64,000 nucleotides of DNA from Caulobacter sp. (GCA_030683005.1 JAUXMY010000023.1:1-64000), one strand, 5' to 3'; positions 17,830 to 27,424 are shown, counted from the stretch's first letter. Notes: generated by a model not told the origin, from the sequence alone. Program-made: numbers and translations.

Positions 17830-17908
17830 GGGGACATGCTCCGCGAAGCGGTGCGTGTCCCCCTATTCTCAAGCCGATCGGGGACACGCACCTTCGGAGC
17901 ATGTCCCC
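17830..17908. repeat. 79-bp nested palindrome (GGGGACATGC / GTGTCCCC type)
   Basis: Each arm is a hairpin bounded by GGGGACA and TGTCCCC, and the two arms are inverted copies of each other (GGGGACATGCTCCG at 17830-17843, CGGAGCATGTCCCC at 17895-17908). The element sits just after the gltA stop and next to the hairpin at 17806-17823. Confidence 0.75.
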
Positions 17909-17914
17909 GGCCGG

Positions 17915-19195
17915 TCAGCCGCGCTTGTCGATAGCCACGTAGTCCCGCTCGGTGGCGCCGGTATAGAGTTGGCGCGGACGGCCGATCTTGCGGGCGGGGT
18001 CCTCGAACATCTCCTTCCACTGGCTGATCCAGCCGACGGTGCGGGCCAGGGCGAACAGCACGGTGAACATGTTGGTCGGGAAGCCCATCGCCCGCAGGGT
18101 GATGCCCGAATAGAAGTCGATGTTCGGATACAGCTTGCGCTCGATGAAGAACGGATCGCTGAGCGCGATCTTCTCCAGCTCCATGGCGACTTCCAGCAGC
18201 GGATCGTTGATGCCCAGCTCGCCCAGCACCTCGTGGCAGGTCTTCTGCATGACCTTCGCCCGGGGGTCGAAGTTCTTGTACACGCGGTGGCCAAAGCCCA
18301 TCAGCTTGTACTTGCGCGCCTTCACGCCCTCGATGAACTCGGGGATCTTGTCGACCGTCCCGATCTGTTCGAGCATTTCCAGGGCTTCCTGGTTGGCGCC
18401 GCCGTGCGAGGGGCCCCAGAGGCAGGCGATACCCGCCGCGATACAGGCGAACGGGTGGGCGCCCGAGGAGCCGGCCAGACGCACCGTCGAGGTCGAGGCG
18501 TTCTGCTCGTGGTCGGCGTGGAGGATGAAGATGCGGTCCATGGCCCGGGTCAGCACCGGGTTGGGCTTCCAGTCCTCGGCCGGGACCGAGAAGCACATGC
18601 GCAGGAAGTTCTCGGAGTAGGAGAGGTCGTTGCGCGGCGTGATGAACGGCTGGCCGATCGTGTACTTGAAGGCGCGGGCCGCGATGGTCGGCATCTTGGC
18701 GATCAGGCGGTGAGCGCTGATCTCACGCTCGCGGGCGTCATCGACGTTGATGCTGTCGGAATAGAAGGCCGACAGGGCGCCGACCGCGCCGGTCATCACC
18801 GCCATCGGATGCGCATCGCGGCGGAAGCCCTCGAAGAAGCGGTCGAACTGGGCATGCAACATCGTGTGGTAGGTGATGTTGTGGTCGAACTTGCTGAACT
18901 CGGCGGCCGTCGGCAGCTCGCCGTGCAGCAGCAGGTAGCAGACCTCCAGGAAGCTGGACTTCTCGGCCAGCTGGTCGATCGGATAGCCGCGGTGCAGCAG
19001 CACGCCGGCGTCACCGTCGATGAAGGTGATCTTGCTCTCGCACGAGGCGGTGGAGGTGAACCCCGGGTCGAAGGTGAAGGTGTCGGAGTCCGCGTACCAC
19101 TTGCGCACGTCGACGACGTCCGGCCCCGTCGACCCCTTGAGGATCGGAAGGTCGAAGGTCTTGTCGCCGATCGTGAGCACCGCCTTATCGGTCAT
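17915..19195 (-). CDS. gltA: Citrate synthase
   Basis: Condenses acetyl-CoA with oxaloacetate to open the TCA cycle. The 426-residue product is the hexameric type II form, with a small N-terminal beta domain (about 1-45). Catalytic regions are seen at [31 protein letters not shown] (His), [16 protein letters not shown] (His) and, near the end, the Asp in NIDFYSG. It is transcribed away from gltX-proximal sequence, with 67 bases between its start and the gltX stop. Confidence 0.97.
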   Translation of the reverse strand: MTDKAVLTIGDKTFDLPILKGSTGPDVVDVRKWYADSDTFTFDPGFTSTASCESKITFIDGDAGVLLHRGYPIDQLAEKSSFLEVCYLLLHGELPTAAEFSKFDHNITYHTMLHAQFDRFFEGFRRDAHPMAVMTGAVGALSAFYSDSINVDDAREREISAHRLIAKMPTIAARAFKYTIGQPFITPRNDLSYSENFLRMCFSVPAEDWKPNPVLTRAMDRIFILHADHEQNASTSTVRLAGSSGAHPFACIAAGIACLWGPSHGGANQEALEMLEQIGTVDKIPEFIEGVKARKYKLMGFGHRVYKNFDPRAKVMQKTCHEVLGELGINDPLLEVAMELEKIALSDPFFIERKLYPNIDFYSGITLRAMGFPTNMFTVLFALARTVGWISQWKEMFEDPARKIGRPRQLYTGATERDYVAIDKRG

Positions 19196-19262
19196 GCCTG
19201 ATCCCTTTTCGTGAGAAACACACAGATCGCCCGAACGGGCGTTTGCGCGTGGTTATAGCGTC

Positions 19263-20675
19263 TTACGCCAGCGGTGAAAGCGCATCGTTAAGACGCGCCA
19301 TCGCCTCGTCGCGGCCGAGCGACGCCAGTGTGCGATGCAGGTCAGGCGATGCGCTGCCGCCGGTCAGAATTGCGCGCAGGGCAGGCCCGAACTTGCCAAA
19401 ACCCACCCCTTCGCCCTCGGCGAAGGCCTTCAGGAGCGTTTCCAGCGCCTCGGCGCTCCAGTCGTTGGTCGCGGCAAGTTGATCGGCCAGACGCCGCAGA
19501 CGGGCGGTGCTTTCGTCGGTCAACAGGCCCTTGGCCTTCTCCGACAGGACGATGGGCCGGGCCTGGAACGCGAACGCCAGCTGGTCGGCCAGCTCGACGA
19601 TGGTCCGGGCGCGCTCCTTGACCAGCGGGATGGTGCGCAGCGCCTGGGCCCGCCGGGCCTCGTCCAGCGACTCGCCCCGCGCCGCGAACACGTCGGCGAC
19701 CAGGTCCGTCAGCCGCGCGTCGTCGGCGAGGCGGATGTAGTGGGCGTTGACGTGGTTCAGCTTGTCCCAGTCGAGCCGGGCGGCGCCCTTGTTGGCGTGG
19801 GCGATGTCGAACCAGGCGATGGCGTCGGCGTCGCTGAACAGCTCGTCGTCGCCGTGGCTCCACCCAAGCCGCGCCAAATAGTTCCGCATCGCCTCGGGCA
19901 GGTAGCCGAGGGTGGCGAAGTCGGTCACCGCCGTGGCCCCGTGACGCTTGCTCAGCTTGGCGCCGTCCTCGCCGTGAATCAGCGGGATGTGGGCGAAGTC
20001 GGGCATCTCCCAATCCATGGCCTGGTAGATCAGGCTCTGGCGGGCGGCGTTGTTGAGGTGGTCATCGCCGCGGATGACGTGGGTGACGCCCATGTCGTGG
20101 TCATCGACCACCACGGCGAGGTTGTAGGTCGGGGCGCCGTCGCTGCGCAGCAGGATGAGGTCGTCCAGGTCACGGTTGCGGAAGGTGACCTCGCCCTGGA
20201 CCAGATCCCTGACCACGGTGTCGCCGTTCAGTGGTCCCCGGAAGCGGATGGCGTGCGGCTTTGACAGCTCCTCCGGACGCGGCTCGCGGTCGCGCCAGGG
20301 CGAGCGCAGAGCATGGCCGGCCGCCTTGGCCTTGTCGCGCGCGTCGGTCAGCGCATCGCCCGACAGCCAGCAGCGGTAGGCCTTGCCGGCCGCCAGCAGA
20401 TCCAGCACCACCTCGCGGTGCCGTTCGGCCCGGGCGAACTGGAAGACCGGCTCGCCGTCGAATGGCAGGCCCAGCCACGCCAGGCCGTCGAAGATCACCT
20501 GCACGGAGGCCTCGGTCGAGCGCTCCCGGTCGGTGTCCTCGATCCGCAGCAGGAATTGTCCCCCGCAATGTTTCGCGTAAAGGTAGTTGAACAGCGCCGT
20601 GCGCGCGGTGCCGATATGCATCGAACCGGTGGGCGAGGGGGCGATACGGGTGACGACGGGCTTTGAGTCGGACAT
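19263..20675 (-). CDS. gltX: Glutamyl-tRNA synthetase
   Basis: Charges tRNA-Glu, a class I synthetase. The 470 residues include the HIGH-type motif in APSPTGSMHIGTARTAL and the KMSKS-type GAKLSKRHGA, plus the LLRIEDTDRERS block. The start at 20675 was chosen because MSDSKPVVTRIAPSPTG puts the nucleotide-binding motif at the usual distance; further upstream the frame would overlap the comEC start. Many alphaproteobacteria carry two gltX copies; only one is seen here. Confidence 0.95.
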   Translation of the reverse strand: MSDSKPVVTRIAPSPTGSMHIGTARTALFNYLYAKHCGGQFLLRIEDTDRERSTEASVQVIFDGLAWLGLPFDGEPVFQFARAERHREVVLDLLAAGKAYRCWLSGDALTDARDKAKAAGHALRSPWRDREPRPEELSKPHAIRFRGPLNGDTVVRDLVQGEVTFRNRDLDDLILLRSDGAPTYNLAVVVDDHDMGVTHVIRGDDHLNNAARQSLIYQAMDWEMPDFAHIPLIHGEDGAKLSKRHGATAVTDFATLGYLPEAMRNYLARLGWSHGDDELFSDADAIAWFDIAHANKGAARLDWDKLNHVNAHYIRLADDARLTDLVADVFAARGESLDEARRAQALRTIPLVKERARTIVELADQLAFAFQARPIVLSEKAKGLLTDESTARLRRLADQLAATNDWSAEALETLLKAFAEGEGVGFGKFGPALRAILTGGSASPDLHRTLASLGRDEAMARLNDALSPLA

Positions 20676-20712
20676 CTCGGTGGGGCCGGGGACTGAGGCG
20701 GCGGCTCTTAGC

Positions 20713-22806
20713 ATGGGTCGACGGGCCGCGCACCGCTTCGCCGCCCTGCGGGCCGAGATCGCCGATCAGGCGCAGCGCTGGACCCTGTGGACTCCGGTGG
20801 CGTTCGGCCTGGGCTGCGCCGGCTACATGACCCTGAAGGTCGAGCCCTCGACCGGGCTGACGGTCGGGCTGGTTCTGGCGGCCTTTGCGCTGCTGGCCGC
20901 CGCCCGGCGCCTGAACTCCGCCGGATGGGTGGTTCTCGCCGCCCTGCTGGCCTTTGTCGCGGCGGGTTTCCTGTCGGGCCGCATCCGCACGCTGCAGGTC
21001 GCAGCGCCAATCGCCCCCGCCGAGCAGCGGGCGCGATTCGTTGAGGGCTGGGTCGTCGACGTGGCCAGTCCGGGCGCCTCCGGGATGCGGCTGCTGATTG
21101 CGCCGGTAACGATCCAGGGCCTCGCGCCGGAGGCGACACCGGTCCGGATCCGGGTCACGCTGCGCGATCAGCCGCCGGTGACGCCGGGGAGCGCGATCCG
21201 GCTGCGCGCCATGATCGGCCCGCCGCCGGCCCCGGCCAGCCCGGGCGCCTATGACTTCGCCCGCGACGCCTGGTTCAACCGCGTCGGCGGCGTCGGCTTC
21301 ACCCTCGGCGACCTGCAGTCCACCACCCTGGCCCGGCCGCCCTGGCGTCTGCGACTGACGATGGCGATCAACGCCACCCGGTGGCGCCTGGCGCAGCGGC
21401 TTTACGAGCGCATGGGTCCGGAGAGCGGCGGCCTCGGCGCCGCCATGGTCACCGGGCACGAGGCCTGGATCCCGGCCGACCAGGCCGAGGCGATGCGCGC
21501 CTCGGGCCTCGCCCACATCATTTCGATCAGCGGTCTGCACATGGCCATCGTCGGCGGCTTCGTCTTTGGCGGGGTCCGTCTGCTGGTCGCCCTCTGGCCC
21601 TGGCTGGCCTTGCGGATACCGGGAAAGAAGGTGGCGGCCCTGGCCGGCCTGGTGGCGGTCGGCGGCTATCTGGTCATCTCCGGCGCGCCGCCGCCAGCCG
21701 AGCGGGCGGCGGTCACCGCCGCGGCGGCCTTCCTCGCCATCCTTGTCGACCGGCAGGCCATCAGCCTGCGCACCCTGGCGATCGCCGCCCTGGTCATCCT
21801 GGCCGCCCAGCCGGAAGCGGCCTGCGCGCCGGGCTTCCAGATGTCGTTCGCGGCCACAGCGGCGCTGGTGGCGCTGGCCGAGGCCTGGCCGAGGGCGGTG
21901 AAGGAGATCGACATCCCCTGGTGGATCCGCGCGCCCCAGGCGACCGCCGTCTGGCTGGGCGCCGCTATCGCGGCCAGCTTCGTGGCCGGCCTGGCGACCG
22001 GGCCCTTCGCCATGCACCACTTCAACCGCGTGGCCAGCTACGGCCTGATCGCCAACCTGCTGGTCGCGCCGCTGTCGAGCTTCGTGATCATGCCCTTCCT
22101 CGCCATCGGCGCGGTGCTGGAGCCGCTGGGACTTGGCGGACCCTTCCTGGCGGTGGCCGGCTGGGGGATCGAGGGCATGCTCGGCGTCGGGGCGGCCACG
22201 GCCAGCCGTCCGGGCGCGGTCGCCACCATCGCCAGCGCCCCGGGCGCGGCCCTGCCCATCGCCTTCCTGGGGGTGATGGTGCTCTGCCTGTGGAAGGGGC
22301 CGATCCGCTGGCTGGGCGCGCCGCTGGCCGCCGCGGTGCTGCTCTGGCCCAGGCCGGCCGCGCCGGACGTCTGGATCGCCGCCGACGGGGCCGCCGTGGC
22401 CATCCGCGACGGCGGTCAGGCCATCCTGCTGCGTCCCGACGCCCGCCGCTTCGCCGCCGACCTCTGGGCCCGGCGGCGCGGGCTTTCCGTCGACGAGGAC
22501 CCCGAGGCGGTCCGCGACGCCCGCTTCGCCTGTGACCGCTTCGCGTGCCTCCCCACAGGCGGTGACGACATCGCCGTCTGGGCCGGGCGCAAGCCGCCGC
22601 GGCCCGCTGAGCTGGCCGAGCTCTGTGCCCCGGGGCGGCTGGTGGTGCTGCGGTCCGGGTATGCCGGCCAAGGCTGTGAGGACAGCTTCCTGCTCAGCGC
22701 CGACGACTTCGCGCGCGGCGGCTCGGCCGAGCTCTGGCGGCGCGGGGAGGGCTGGGCGGTGGTCTGGGCCAATGACCTGCGCGGCGACAGGCCGTGGACG
22801 CGGTGA
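20713..22806 (+). CDS. comEC: ComEC/Rec2-type DNA uptake channel protein
   Basis: Predicted inner-membrane channel for single-stranded DNA during natural uptake. The 697-residue product has N-terminal membrane segments and a DUF4131-type soluble region (about 20-190), then the competence core with the signature HIISISGLHMAIVGG and about eight further membrane segments. The C-terminal 150 residues occupy the place of the metallo-beta-lactamase-like domain, but I do not see the HxHxDH metal motif. The start at 20713 diverges from gltX over 37 bases, so the promoters must overlap. lexA lies 273 bases beyond on the other strand. Confidence 0.88.
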   Translation: MGRRAAHRFAALRAEIADQAQRWTLWTPVAFGLGCAGYMTLKVEPSTGLTVGLVLAAFALLAAARRLNSAGWVVLAALLAFVAAGFLSGRIRTLQVAAPIAPAEQRARFVEGWVVDVASPGASGMRLLIAPVTIQGLAPEATPVRIRVTLRDQPPVTPGSAIRLRAMIGPPPAPASPGAYDFARDAWFNRVGGVGFTLGDLQSTTLARPPWRLRLTMAINATRWRLAQRLYERMGPESGGLGAAMVTGHEAWIPADQAEAMRASGLAHIISISGLHMAIVGGFVFGGVRLLVALWPWLALRIPGKKVAALAGLVAVGGYLVISGAPPPAERAAVTAAAAFLAILVDRQAISLRTLAIAALVILAAQPEAACAPGFQMSFAATAALVALAEAWPRAVKEIDIPWWIRAPQATAVWLGAAIAASFVAGLATGPFAMHHFNRVASYGLIANLLVAPLSSFVIMPFLAIGAVLEPLGLGGPFLAVAGWGIEGMLGVGAATASRPGAVATIASAPGAALPIAFLGVMVLCLWKGPIRWLGAPLAAAVLLWPRPAAPDVWIAADGAAVAIRDGGQAILLRPDARRFAADLWARRRGLSVDEDPEAVRDARFACDRFACLPTGGDDIAVWAGRKPPRPAELAELCAPGRLVVLRSGYAGQGCEDSFLLSADDFARGGSAELWRRGEGWAVVWANDLRGDRPWTR

Positions 22807-22820
22807 GGGGGGCTGGCGTT

Positions 22821-22920
22821 GTGCGTGGTTCGACACGCGGTCTGCGACCGCTGCTCACCATGACGTCGAAAAATCACGTCATCCTGAGCAGGCGCGAAGC
22901 GCCGTGTCGAAGGACGCATG
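22821..22920. repeat. 100-bp palindromic element, family A copy 2
   Basis: Left half GTGGTTCGACACGC...CTGCTCACCATGACGTC; right half ATCCTGAGCAGGCGC...CGTGTCGAAGGACGCATG. Layout and core match the copy at 17353-17460. It lies between the convergent comEC and lexA. Confidence 0.8.
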
Positions 22921-22972
22921 GCCTCGCAACGCGAAAGAGCGCGGCCTAAGCCACGCCCCTTTTGAGTTCAAG

Positions 22973-23077
22973 TTGCCGTCCCGGCCGCAGTGCGAAGCGC
23001 GAAGGTTCGGGACGTGGCAAGAGGGCGCACGTCATCCGCCGGGTCCCGGAGCGGCCCTTCGGACCGTCCGGGATGAC
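22973..23077. repeat. Two further hairpins between comEC and lexA
   Basis: Bases 22973-23020 run from TTGCCGTCCCGG to GTTCGGGACGTGGCAA, an imperfect inverted repeat. Bases 23031-23077 run from GTCATCCGCCGGGTCCCGG to GTCCGGGATGAC, a second one. They fill the rest of the gap before the lexA stop and are likely repeat elements of another type that can also act as terminators. Confidence 0.55.
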
Positions 23078-23079
23078 AG

Positions 23080-23781
23080 CTAGTGATACTTCCGGATCAG
23101 CCCGACCAGCTTGCCCTGGACCTCGATCTGGTCGGGGCCGTAGACGCGGGTGGGATACTTCGGGTTGGCCGCTTCCAGCGCGATGCTGACGCCCTTCTTG
23201 CGCAGGCGCTTGAGGGTGGCTTCCTCGCCCTCGACCAGGGCGACGACGATCTCGCCGCTGTGGGCGGTGTCGGTCTTGCGGATCAGCACGAAGTCGCCGT
23301 CCAGGATGCCGGCGTCGATCATCGAGTCGCCCTGCACCTCCAGCACATAGTGTTCGCCGGCGCCGAGCATGCTTTCGGAGACCAGCATCTTGTCGCGCTC
23401 GACCTGCAGCGCCTCGATCGGCGAGCCGGCGGCGATGCGGCCCAGCAGGGGGATCTCGCGGACGTCATTGGCGATCTGGGGCGCGGCGGCGGGGCCGCGG
23501 CCGTCGCCCTTGATCACCTGCGGTTTGAAGGATTGGCGACCGCCGGCCGGCGCGGCCGTCGTCGCCTGCTGCGGCAGCTTGGTGACCTCCAGCGCCCGGG
23601 CCCGGTGCGGCAGGCGGCGCAGGAACCCGCGCTCTTCCAGCGCGGTGATCAGCCGGTGGATGCCGGACTTGGACGCCAGGTCCAGCGCCTCCTTCATCTC
23701 GTCGAACGAGGGCGAGACGCCGGATTCCTTGATCCGCTCGTGGATGAACATCAGGAGTTCGTGCTGCTTGCGGGTGAGCAT
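23080..23781 (-). CDS. lexA: SOS repressor LexA
   Basis: Represses the DNA damage regulon until RecA-stimulated self-cleavage. The 233-residue product has an N-terminal winged helix ([20 protein letters not shown]...) and a long alphaproteobacterial linker (about 70-115). The C-terminal S24 peptidase domain has the Ala-Gly cleavage site in [11 protein letters not shown], Ser in [11 protein letters not shown] and Lys in [14 protein letters not shown] box lies 55 bases upstream (23836-23850), so it probably controls itself. In many relatives molybdenum cofactor genes precede it; here they are absent. Confidence 0.96.
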   Translation of the reverse strand: MLTRKQHELLMFIHERIKESGVSPSFDEMKEALDLASKSGIHRLITALEERGFLRRLPHRARALEVTKLPQQATTAAPAGGRQSFKPQVIKGDGRGPAAAPQIANDVREIPLLGRIAAGSPIEALQVERDKMLVSESMLGAGEHYVLEVQGDSMIDAGILDGDFVLIRKTDTAHSGEIVVALVEGEEATLKRLRKKGVSIALEAANPKYPTRVYGPDQIEVQGKLVGLIRKYH

Positions 23782-23835
23782 CCCGGGGCCTCGCTGCCGA
23801 ATCTGTCGCGGAACAAACCGCCAACTTCACGTGAT

Positions 23836-23850
23836 GTTCTCTAGGTGTTC
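23836..23850. promoter_or_regulatory. LexA (SOS) box
   Basis: GTTC-TCTAGGT-GTTC matches the alphaproteobacterial SOS operator GTTC-N7-GTTC exactly. It lies between the divergent lexA (start 23781) and the GFA gene (start 23921), so it may act on both; control of the second gene is inference. Confidence 0.85.
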
Positions 23851-23920
23851 TTAGTTTCTGTCAAGTTAACGCGGCGGGGCGGCCGGAGTACGGTCCAGGC
23901 CGATCTTCAGGGAGACGCAT

Positions 23921-24307
23921 ATGACCCGAAAAGCCCGATGCTCCTGTGGAAGCCTGTCGGCGGCCTGCGAGGGCGAGCCGGAGCGAATCTCCGTCTGCCA
24001 CTGTCTGGCCTGTCAGCGGCGAACCGGCAGCGCCTTCGGATCGGCGGCCTTCTTCAGGCGGGAGGCGGTGACCGTCAGCGGCGAGTCTCGGACCTGGGCG
24101 CGGCGGGGCGAGGACGGCCCGGGCGCGGTGTTTCATCACTGCCCGACCTGCGGCTCGACGGTGTTCTGGGAGCCACTGTTCAGGCCCGGCTTCCTCGCCG
24201 TGGCGGTGGGCGCCTTCGCGGACCCGACCTTCCCGCCGCCAGGCAAGCAGGTCTATGGCGAGACGCGACATTCGTGGGTGGCGGTGGCCGGGGCGTTCGA
24301 GGCGTAG
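23921..24307 (+). CDS. GFA (glutathione-dependent formaldehyde-activating type) zinc protein
   Basis: The 128-residue product shows the GFA/CENP-V-like cysteine pattern: CSCGSLSAAC at the start, CHCLACQRRTGSAFGSAAFF, and CPTCGSTVFWE near residue 80. These bind zinc in the family; most members have no proven substrate, and the formaldehyde role applies only to some. A GGAGA site precedes the ATG. It is divergent from lexA with the SOS box between them, and converges on trpC with a strong hairpin between. A second GFA gene lies at 44826-45227. Confidence 0.85.
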   Translation: MTRKARCSCGSLSAACEGEPERISVCHCLACQRRTGSAFGSAAFFRREAVTVSGESRTWARRGEDGPGAVFHHCPTCGSTVFWEPLFRPGFLAVAVGAFADPTFPPPGKQVYGETRHSWVAVAGAFEA

Positions 24308-24311
24308 ATCA

Positions 24312-24337
24312 GGGACAGACACCGAGATGTCTGTCCC
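24312..24337. terminator. Bidirectional terminator hairpin
   Basis: GGGACAGAC (24312-24320) and GTCTGTCCC (24329-24337) form a perfect 9-bp stem with an 8-base loop between the convergent GFA gene and trpC. There is no long T run on either side. Confidence 0.6.
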
Positions 24338-24344
24338 GAAAGCC

Positions 24345-25133
24345 TCAGCCCAGCAGCGCTCGCGTCGCCGCTTCCACGTCCGCCTGACGCATCAGGCTTT
24401 CGCCGACCAGCATGGCCTTCGCGCCCGACGCTTCCAGCCGGGCGGCGTCGGCGGCGATGAACAGGCCGCTCTCGGTGACCAGCAGCGCATCCTTGGGTGC
24501 ACGAGCGGCGAGGCGTTCGGTGATGGCCAGGTCGACGGTGAAGGTCTTCAAGTCGCGGTTGTTGACCCCGACCAGCGTGGCGCCCAGCGCCCCGGCCCGG
24601 TCCATCTCGGCCTCGTCATGCACCTCGACCAGGGCGTCCATGCCCAGCCGCGCGGCCTCGCTCATGAGGTCGGCGGCCAGGGCGTCGTCGATCATCGCCA
24701 GGATGACCAGGATGGCGTCGGCGCCCAGGGCGCGGCTCTCGGCCACCTGCCAGGGGTCGACCAGGAAGTCCTTGCGGATGCAGGGCAGGGCGGTCGCGTC
24801 GCGGGCGGCTTCCAGATAGCTGTCGGCGCCCATGAAGCTTGGCCCGTCGGTGAGCACCGACAGACAGGCCGCGCCCCCCCGCTCGCAGGCCCGGGCCAGG
24901 GCCGGCGGGTCGAAGTTCTCGCGGATGATCCCCTTGGACGGCGAGGCCTTCTTGATCTCGGCGATCAGGGCCAGTTTGCCGGGGGCGTGATGACGCTCCA
25001 GCGCGGCGCGGAAGCCGCGCGGGGCCTCGGCCACCGAGGCGTCGGCGTCGACCCTGGACTGCGGCCGCACAGCCTTGCGCGCGGCGACCTCCTCGCGCTT
25101 GTAGGCGGCGATTTTGGCGAGAATGTCGGTCAT
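24345..25133 (-). CDS. trpC: Indole-3-glycerol phosphate synthase
   Basis: Closes the indole ring in tryptophan synthesis (TIM barrel, monofunctional, 262 residues). Seen: [15 protein letters not shown] with the catalytic Lys-Ser-Pro-Ser motif, [34 protein letters not shown] and VTESGLF. It overlaps trpD by four bases and ends the trpG-trpD-trpC unit. Confidence 0.96.
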   Translation of the reverse strand: MTDILAKIAAYKREEVAARKAVRPQSRVDADASVAEAPRGFRAALERHHAPGKLALIAEIKKASPSKGIIRENFDPPALARACERGGAACLSVLTDGPSFMGADSYLEAARDATALPCIRKDFLVDPWQVAESRALGADAILVILAMIDDALAADLMSEAARLGMDALVEVHDEAEMDRAGALGATLVGVNNRDLKTFTVDLAITERLAARAPKDALLVTESGLFIAADAARLEASGAKAMLVGESLMRQADVEAATRALLG

Positions 25134-26149
25134 GCGGCGTTCGTGATGCTGATCAGCTGGTCCAGCGCCTTCAACGCCCGGCCGTCGTCGATGACCTCGG
25201 CGGCCAGTTCGACGCCCTCGCGCAGGGTCTCGACCGCGTCGCCGACCAGGAAGGCGGCGGCGGCGTTGAGCAGCACGATGTCGCGATAGGCGCCGGGCTC
25301 GCCCTCCAGCATCCGCCGCAGGGCGGCGGCGTTGAAGGCGGGATCGCCGCCGGTGAGATCAGCGAGGGAAGCGCGAGGTAATCCAACCGCTTCCGGCGTG
25401 ATGGTGAAGCGGCGCATGCCGACGCCCTCGCGCCATTCGGCCACCTCGGTCTCGCCGGTGGTGGTCAGTTCGTCCATGCCCTGGCCGTGCACCGACCAGG
25501 CGCGGACCGCACCCAGGGCGCCCAGCGCCTGGCAGATCGGCTCGACGTAGCGCGGGGCGGGCACGCCCATCACCTGACGCCGCGCGCCGGCCGGATTGGT
25601 CAGCGGGCCCAGCAGGTTGAAGATCGTTCGAAAACCCAGCTCCTGCCGGATCGGCGAGACGTGGCGCATGGCGCCGTGGTGGGCCTGGGCGAACAGGAAG
25701 CAGATGTTCGCCTCGTCCAGCGCCCTGCGCTGCTTCTCCAGCCCCGGGTCGATGTTGACGCCCAGAGCGGCCAGCACGTCGGCGGTGCCGGACTTGCTGG
25801 TGATGGCCCGGTTGCCGTGTTTGGCGACCTTCAGCCCCCCGCCGGCGACGACGAAGGCCGTGGCGGTGGAGATGTTGAGCGTATGCAGGCCGTCGCCGCC
25901 GGTGCCGCAAACGTCGATGGTCTCGTAGGGCAGGTCCAGATGCACGGCGGCGCGGCGCATGGCGCGAGCGCAGGCGGTGATCTCGCCCACCGTCTCGCCG
26001 CGCAGGCGGATGGCGGTGACCGCCGCCGCGACCTGGGCCGGGGTGGGCTCGCCGCGCAGGCAGGCGCTGAAGAAGGCCTCGGCGTCCTCCTCCGAGAGGG
26101 TGGCGCCGTCGGCGAGACGGCCCAGCAGCGGCTTGAAGGCGTCGCTCAT
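25130..26149 (-). CDS. trpD: Anthranilate phosphoribosyltransferase
   Basis: Transfers phosphoribose from PRPP to anthranilate. The 339-residue product has the PRPP-binding [20 protein letters not shown], the [21 protein letters not shown] loop and the [20 protein letters not shown] segment, all typical of TrpD. The start follows the trpG stop by 4 bases, and its stop overlaps the trpC start, so the three are translationally coupled. Confidence 0.97.
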   Translation of the reverse strand: MSDAFKPLLGRLADGATLSEEDAEAFFSACLRGEPTPAQVAAAVTAIRLRGETVGEITACARAMRRAAVHLDLPYETIDVCGTGGDGLHTLNISTATAFVVAGGGLKVAKHGNRAITSKSGTADVLAALGVNIDPGLEKQRRALDEANICFLFAQAHHGAMRHVSPIRQELGFRTIFNLLGPLTNPAGARRQVMGVPAPRYVEPICQALGALGAVRAWSVHGQGMDELTTTGETEVAEWREGVGMRRFTITPEAVGLPRASLADLTGGDPAFNAAALRRMLEGEPGAYRDIVLLNAAAAFLVGDAVETLREGVELAAEVIDDGRALKALDQLISITNAA

Positions 26150-26153
26150 GGGG

Positions 26154-26744
26154 TCAGGCGGCCGTCAGGCGTTTGACGCCAGCCAGGTCGAGGAAGTTGT
26201 CGAGCAACTGGTGGCCGCCCTCGGTGGCGATAGACTCGGGGTGGAACTGCACCCCGAACACCGGTCGGGTGCGGTGCTGGAAGCCCATGATCTCGCCGTC
26301 CTCGGTCCAGGCGGTGACCTCGAGGTCGTCCGGCAGGGTGGCGCGGTCGACGGCCAGGCTGTGATAGCGCGTGGCGGTGAACGGGTTGGGCAGGCCCTTG
26401 AACAGGCCCTTGTCAGCGTGATGGATCTGGCTGGTCTTGCCGTGCATGATCGACTTGGCCCGCACGACGTCGCCGCCGTAGGCCTGACCGATAGCCTGGT
26501 GGCCCAGGCAGACGCCCAGGATGGCCAGATCCTCGGGCGCGCCGCGCAGCAGCGGCAGGCAGATCCCCGCCTGGTCCGGCGCGCACGGGCCGGGCGACAG
26601 CAGCACCGCTTCGGGATGCAGGCCGAGGGCCTCCTGCACGGTCAGGGCGTCGTTGCGGTGCACGACGGTCTCCGCCCCCAGCTCGTTCAGGTAGTGAACG
26701 AGGTTGTAGGTGAAGCTGTCGTAGTTATCGATGACGAGGATCAT
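26154..26744 (-). CDS. trpG: Anthranilate synthase glutaminase component
   Basis: Class I glutamine amidotransferase that feeds ammonia to TrpE (28839-30371). The 196 residues show [19 protein letters not shown] at the N-terminus, the nucleophile Cys in [16 protein letters not shown] and the His-Glu pair in [14 protein letters not shown]. In some species the same subunit also serves p-aminobenzoate synthase, which cannot be decided here. It is separated from trpE by four other genes. Confidence 0.95.
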   Translation of the reverse strand: MILVIDNYDSFTYNLVHYLNELGAETVVHRNDALTVQEALGLHPEAVLLSPGPCAPDQAGICLPLLRGAPEDLAILGVCLGHQAIGQAYGGDVVRAKSIMHGKTSQIHHADKGLFKGLPNPFTATRYHSLAVDRATLPDDLEVTAWTEDGEIMGFQHRTRPVFGVQFHPESIATEGGHQLLDNFLDLAGVKRLTAA

Positions 26745-26920
26745 GGTCCGACGCTCTTAGAGGCTTTCGGACGGGTTGGGAATCGCAGCGACTCTGAAAC
26801 GCCTGTGAGCGCGCGTGCTGCCTTATCACCGTCATCGGCGGAACGGGTCCGACGAGGATGGTGTGCGGACTGGAGCCGCCGGCCTCCAGGGCGGGTTCAT
26901 GCGCGATGCCTGGTTGTCGG

Positions 26921-26949
26921 TTGACCCGCCGCGCATCACGCAATAAATG
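26921..26949 (+). promoter_or_regulatory. Candidate promoter of the Rrf2-type gene
   Basis: TTGACC (26921-26926), 17 bases, TAAATG (26944-26949). This A/T-richer stretch lies directly before the start at 26957, which would give a very short leader. The rest of the 212-base gap to the divergent trpG shows no gene. Confidence 0.3.
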
Positions 26950-26956
26950 AAGTTAC

Positions 26957-27424
26957 ATGAAAACGGACACCCGTCTCTCCGGCGTGCTGCACGTCCTGCT
27001 CCACATCGCGCAGCAGGATCGACCGGCGACGTCCGACACCCTCGCCCTGGCGATGGAGACCCATCCGGTGGTGATTCGCCGGGTGCTTGCCGGCCTTCGG
27101 GAGCGTGGACTGGTCCGGTCGGAGAAGGGCCACGGCGGCGGATGGTCGCTGGCGCGCCCCTTGGCGGAGATCACGCTGCGAGACGTCCACGAAGCGCTCG
27201 GCAGCCCCACTGTGCTGGCCATCGGCAACCGGGCGGAGGCGCCGACCTGTCTGGTTGAGCAGGCGGTCAACGCCGCGCTCGATGACGTCTTCGACGAGGC
27301 CCAGGCCGTGCTGCTGAGGGGGCTGGGCGGCGTGACGCTAGCCACGCTCAGCGCCGATTTTCACGCGCGCCTGAAGGCGCGAGCCACGACCGGAACCCTG
27401 GAGGACGCCCATGTCGGGCACTAG
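26957..27424 (+). CDS. Rrf2-family transcriptional regulator
   Basis: The 155-residue product has the Rrf2 winged-helix N-terminus (HVLLHIAQQDRPATSDTLAL, then VVIRRVLAGLRERGLVRSEKG) and the GHGGGWSLARP turn typical of the family. Family members that bind an iron-sulfur cluster have three Cys in the wing-following loop; here I see only one (PTCLVEQ), so a cluster is unlikely and the signal is unknown. It overlaps the next gene by 14 bases, so both are made from one mRNA. The regulator probably controls this pair (inference). Confidence 0.85.
   Translation: MKTDTRLSGVLHVLLHIAQQDRPATSDTLALAMETHPVVIRRVLAGLRERGLVRSEKGHGGGWSLARPLAEITLRDVHEALGSPTVLAIGNRAEAPTCLVEQAVNAALDDVFDEAQAVLLRGLGGVTLATLSADFHARLKARATTGTLEDAHVGH

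Noticed and set aside
20170..22836. A very long open frame (888 codons) on the - strand over gltX and comEC
   Set aside because: It is the antisense of comEC plus part of gltX, has a Gly/Arg/Asp-rich composition with no domain, and arises because stops are rare in high-GC antisense frames.
26947..26958. ATGAAGTTACAT as an Rrf2 operator
   Set aside because: Only its ends are palindromic; the centre does not match, so there is not enough symmetry to call a site.
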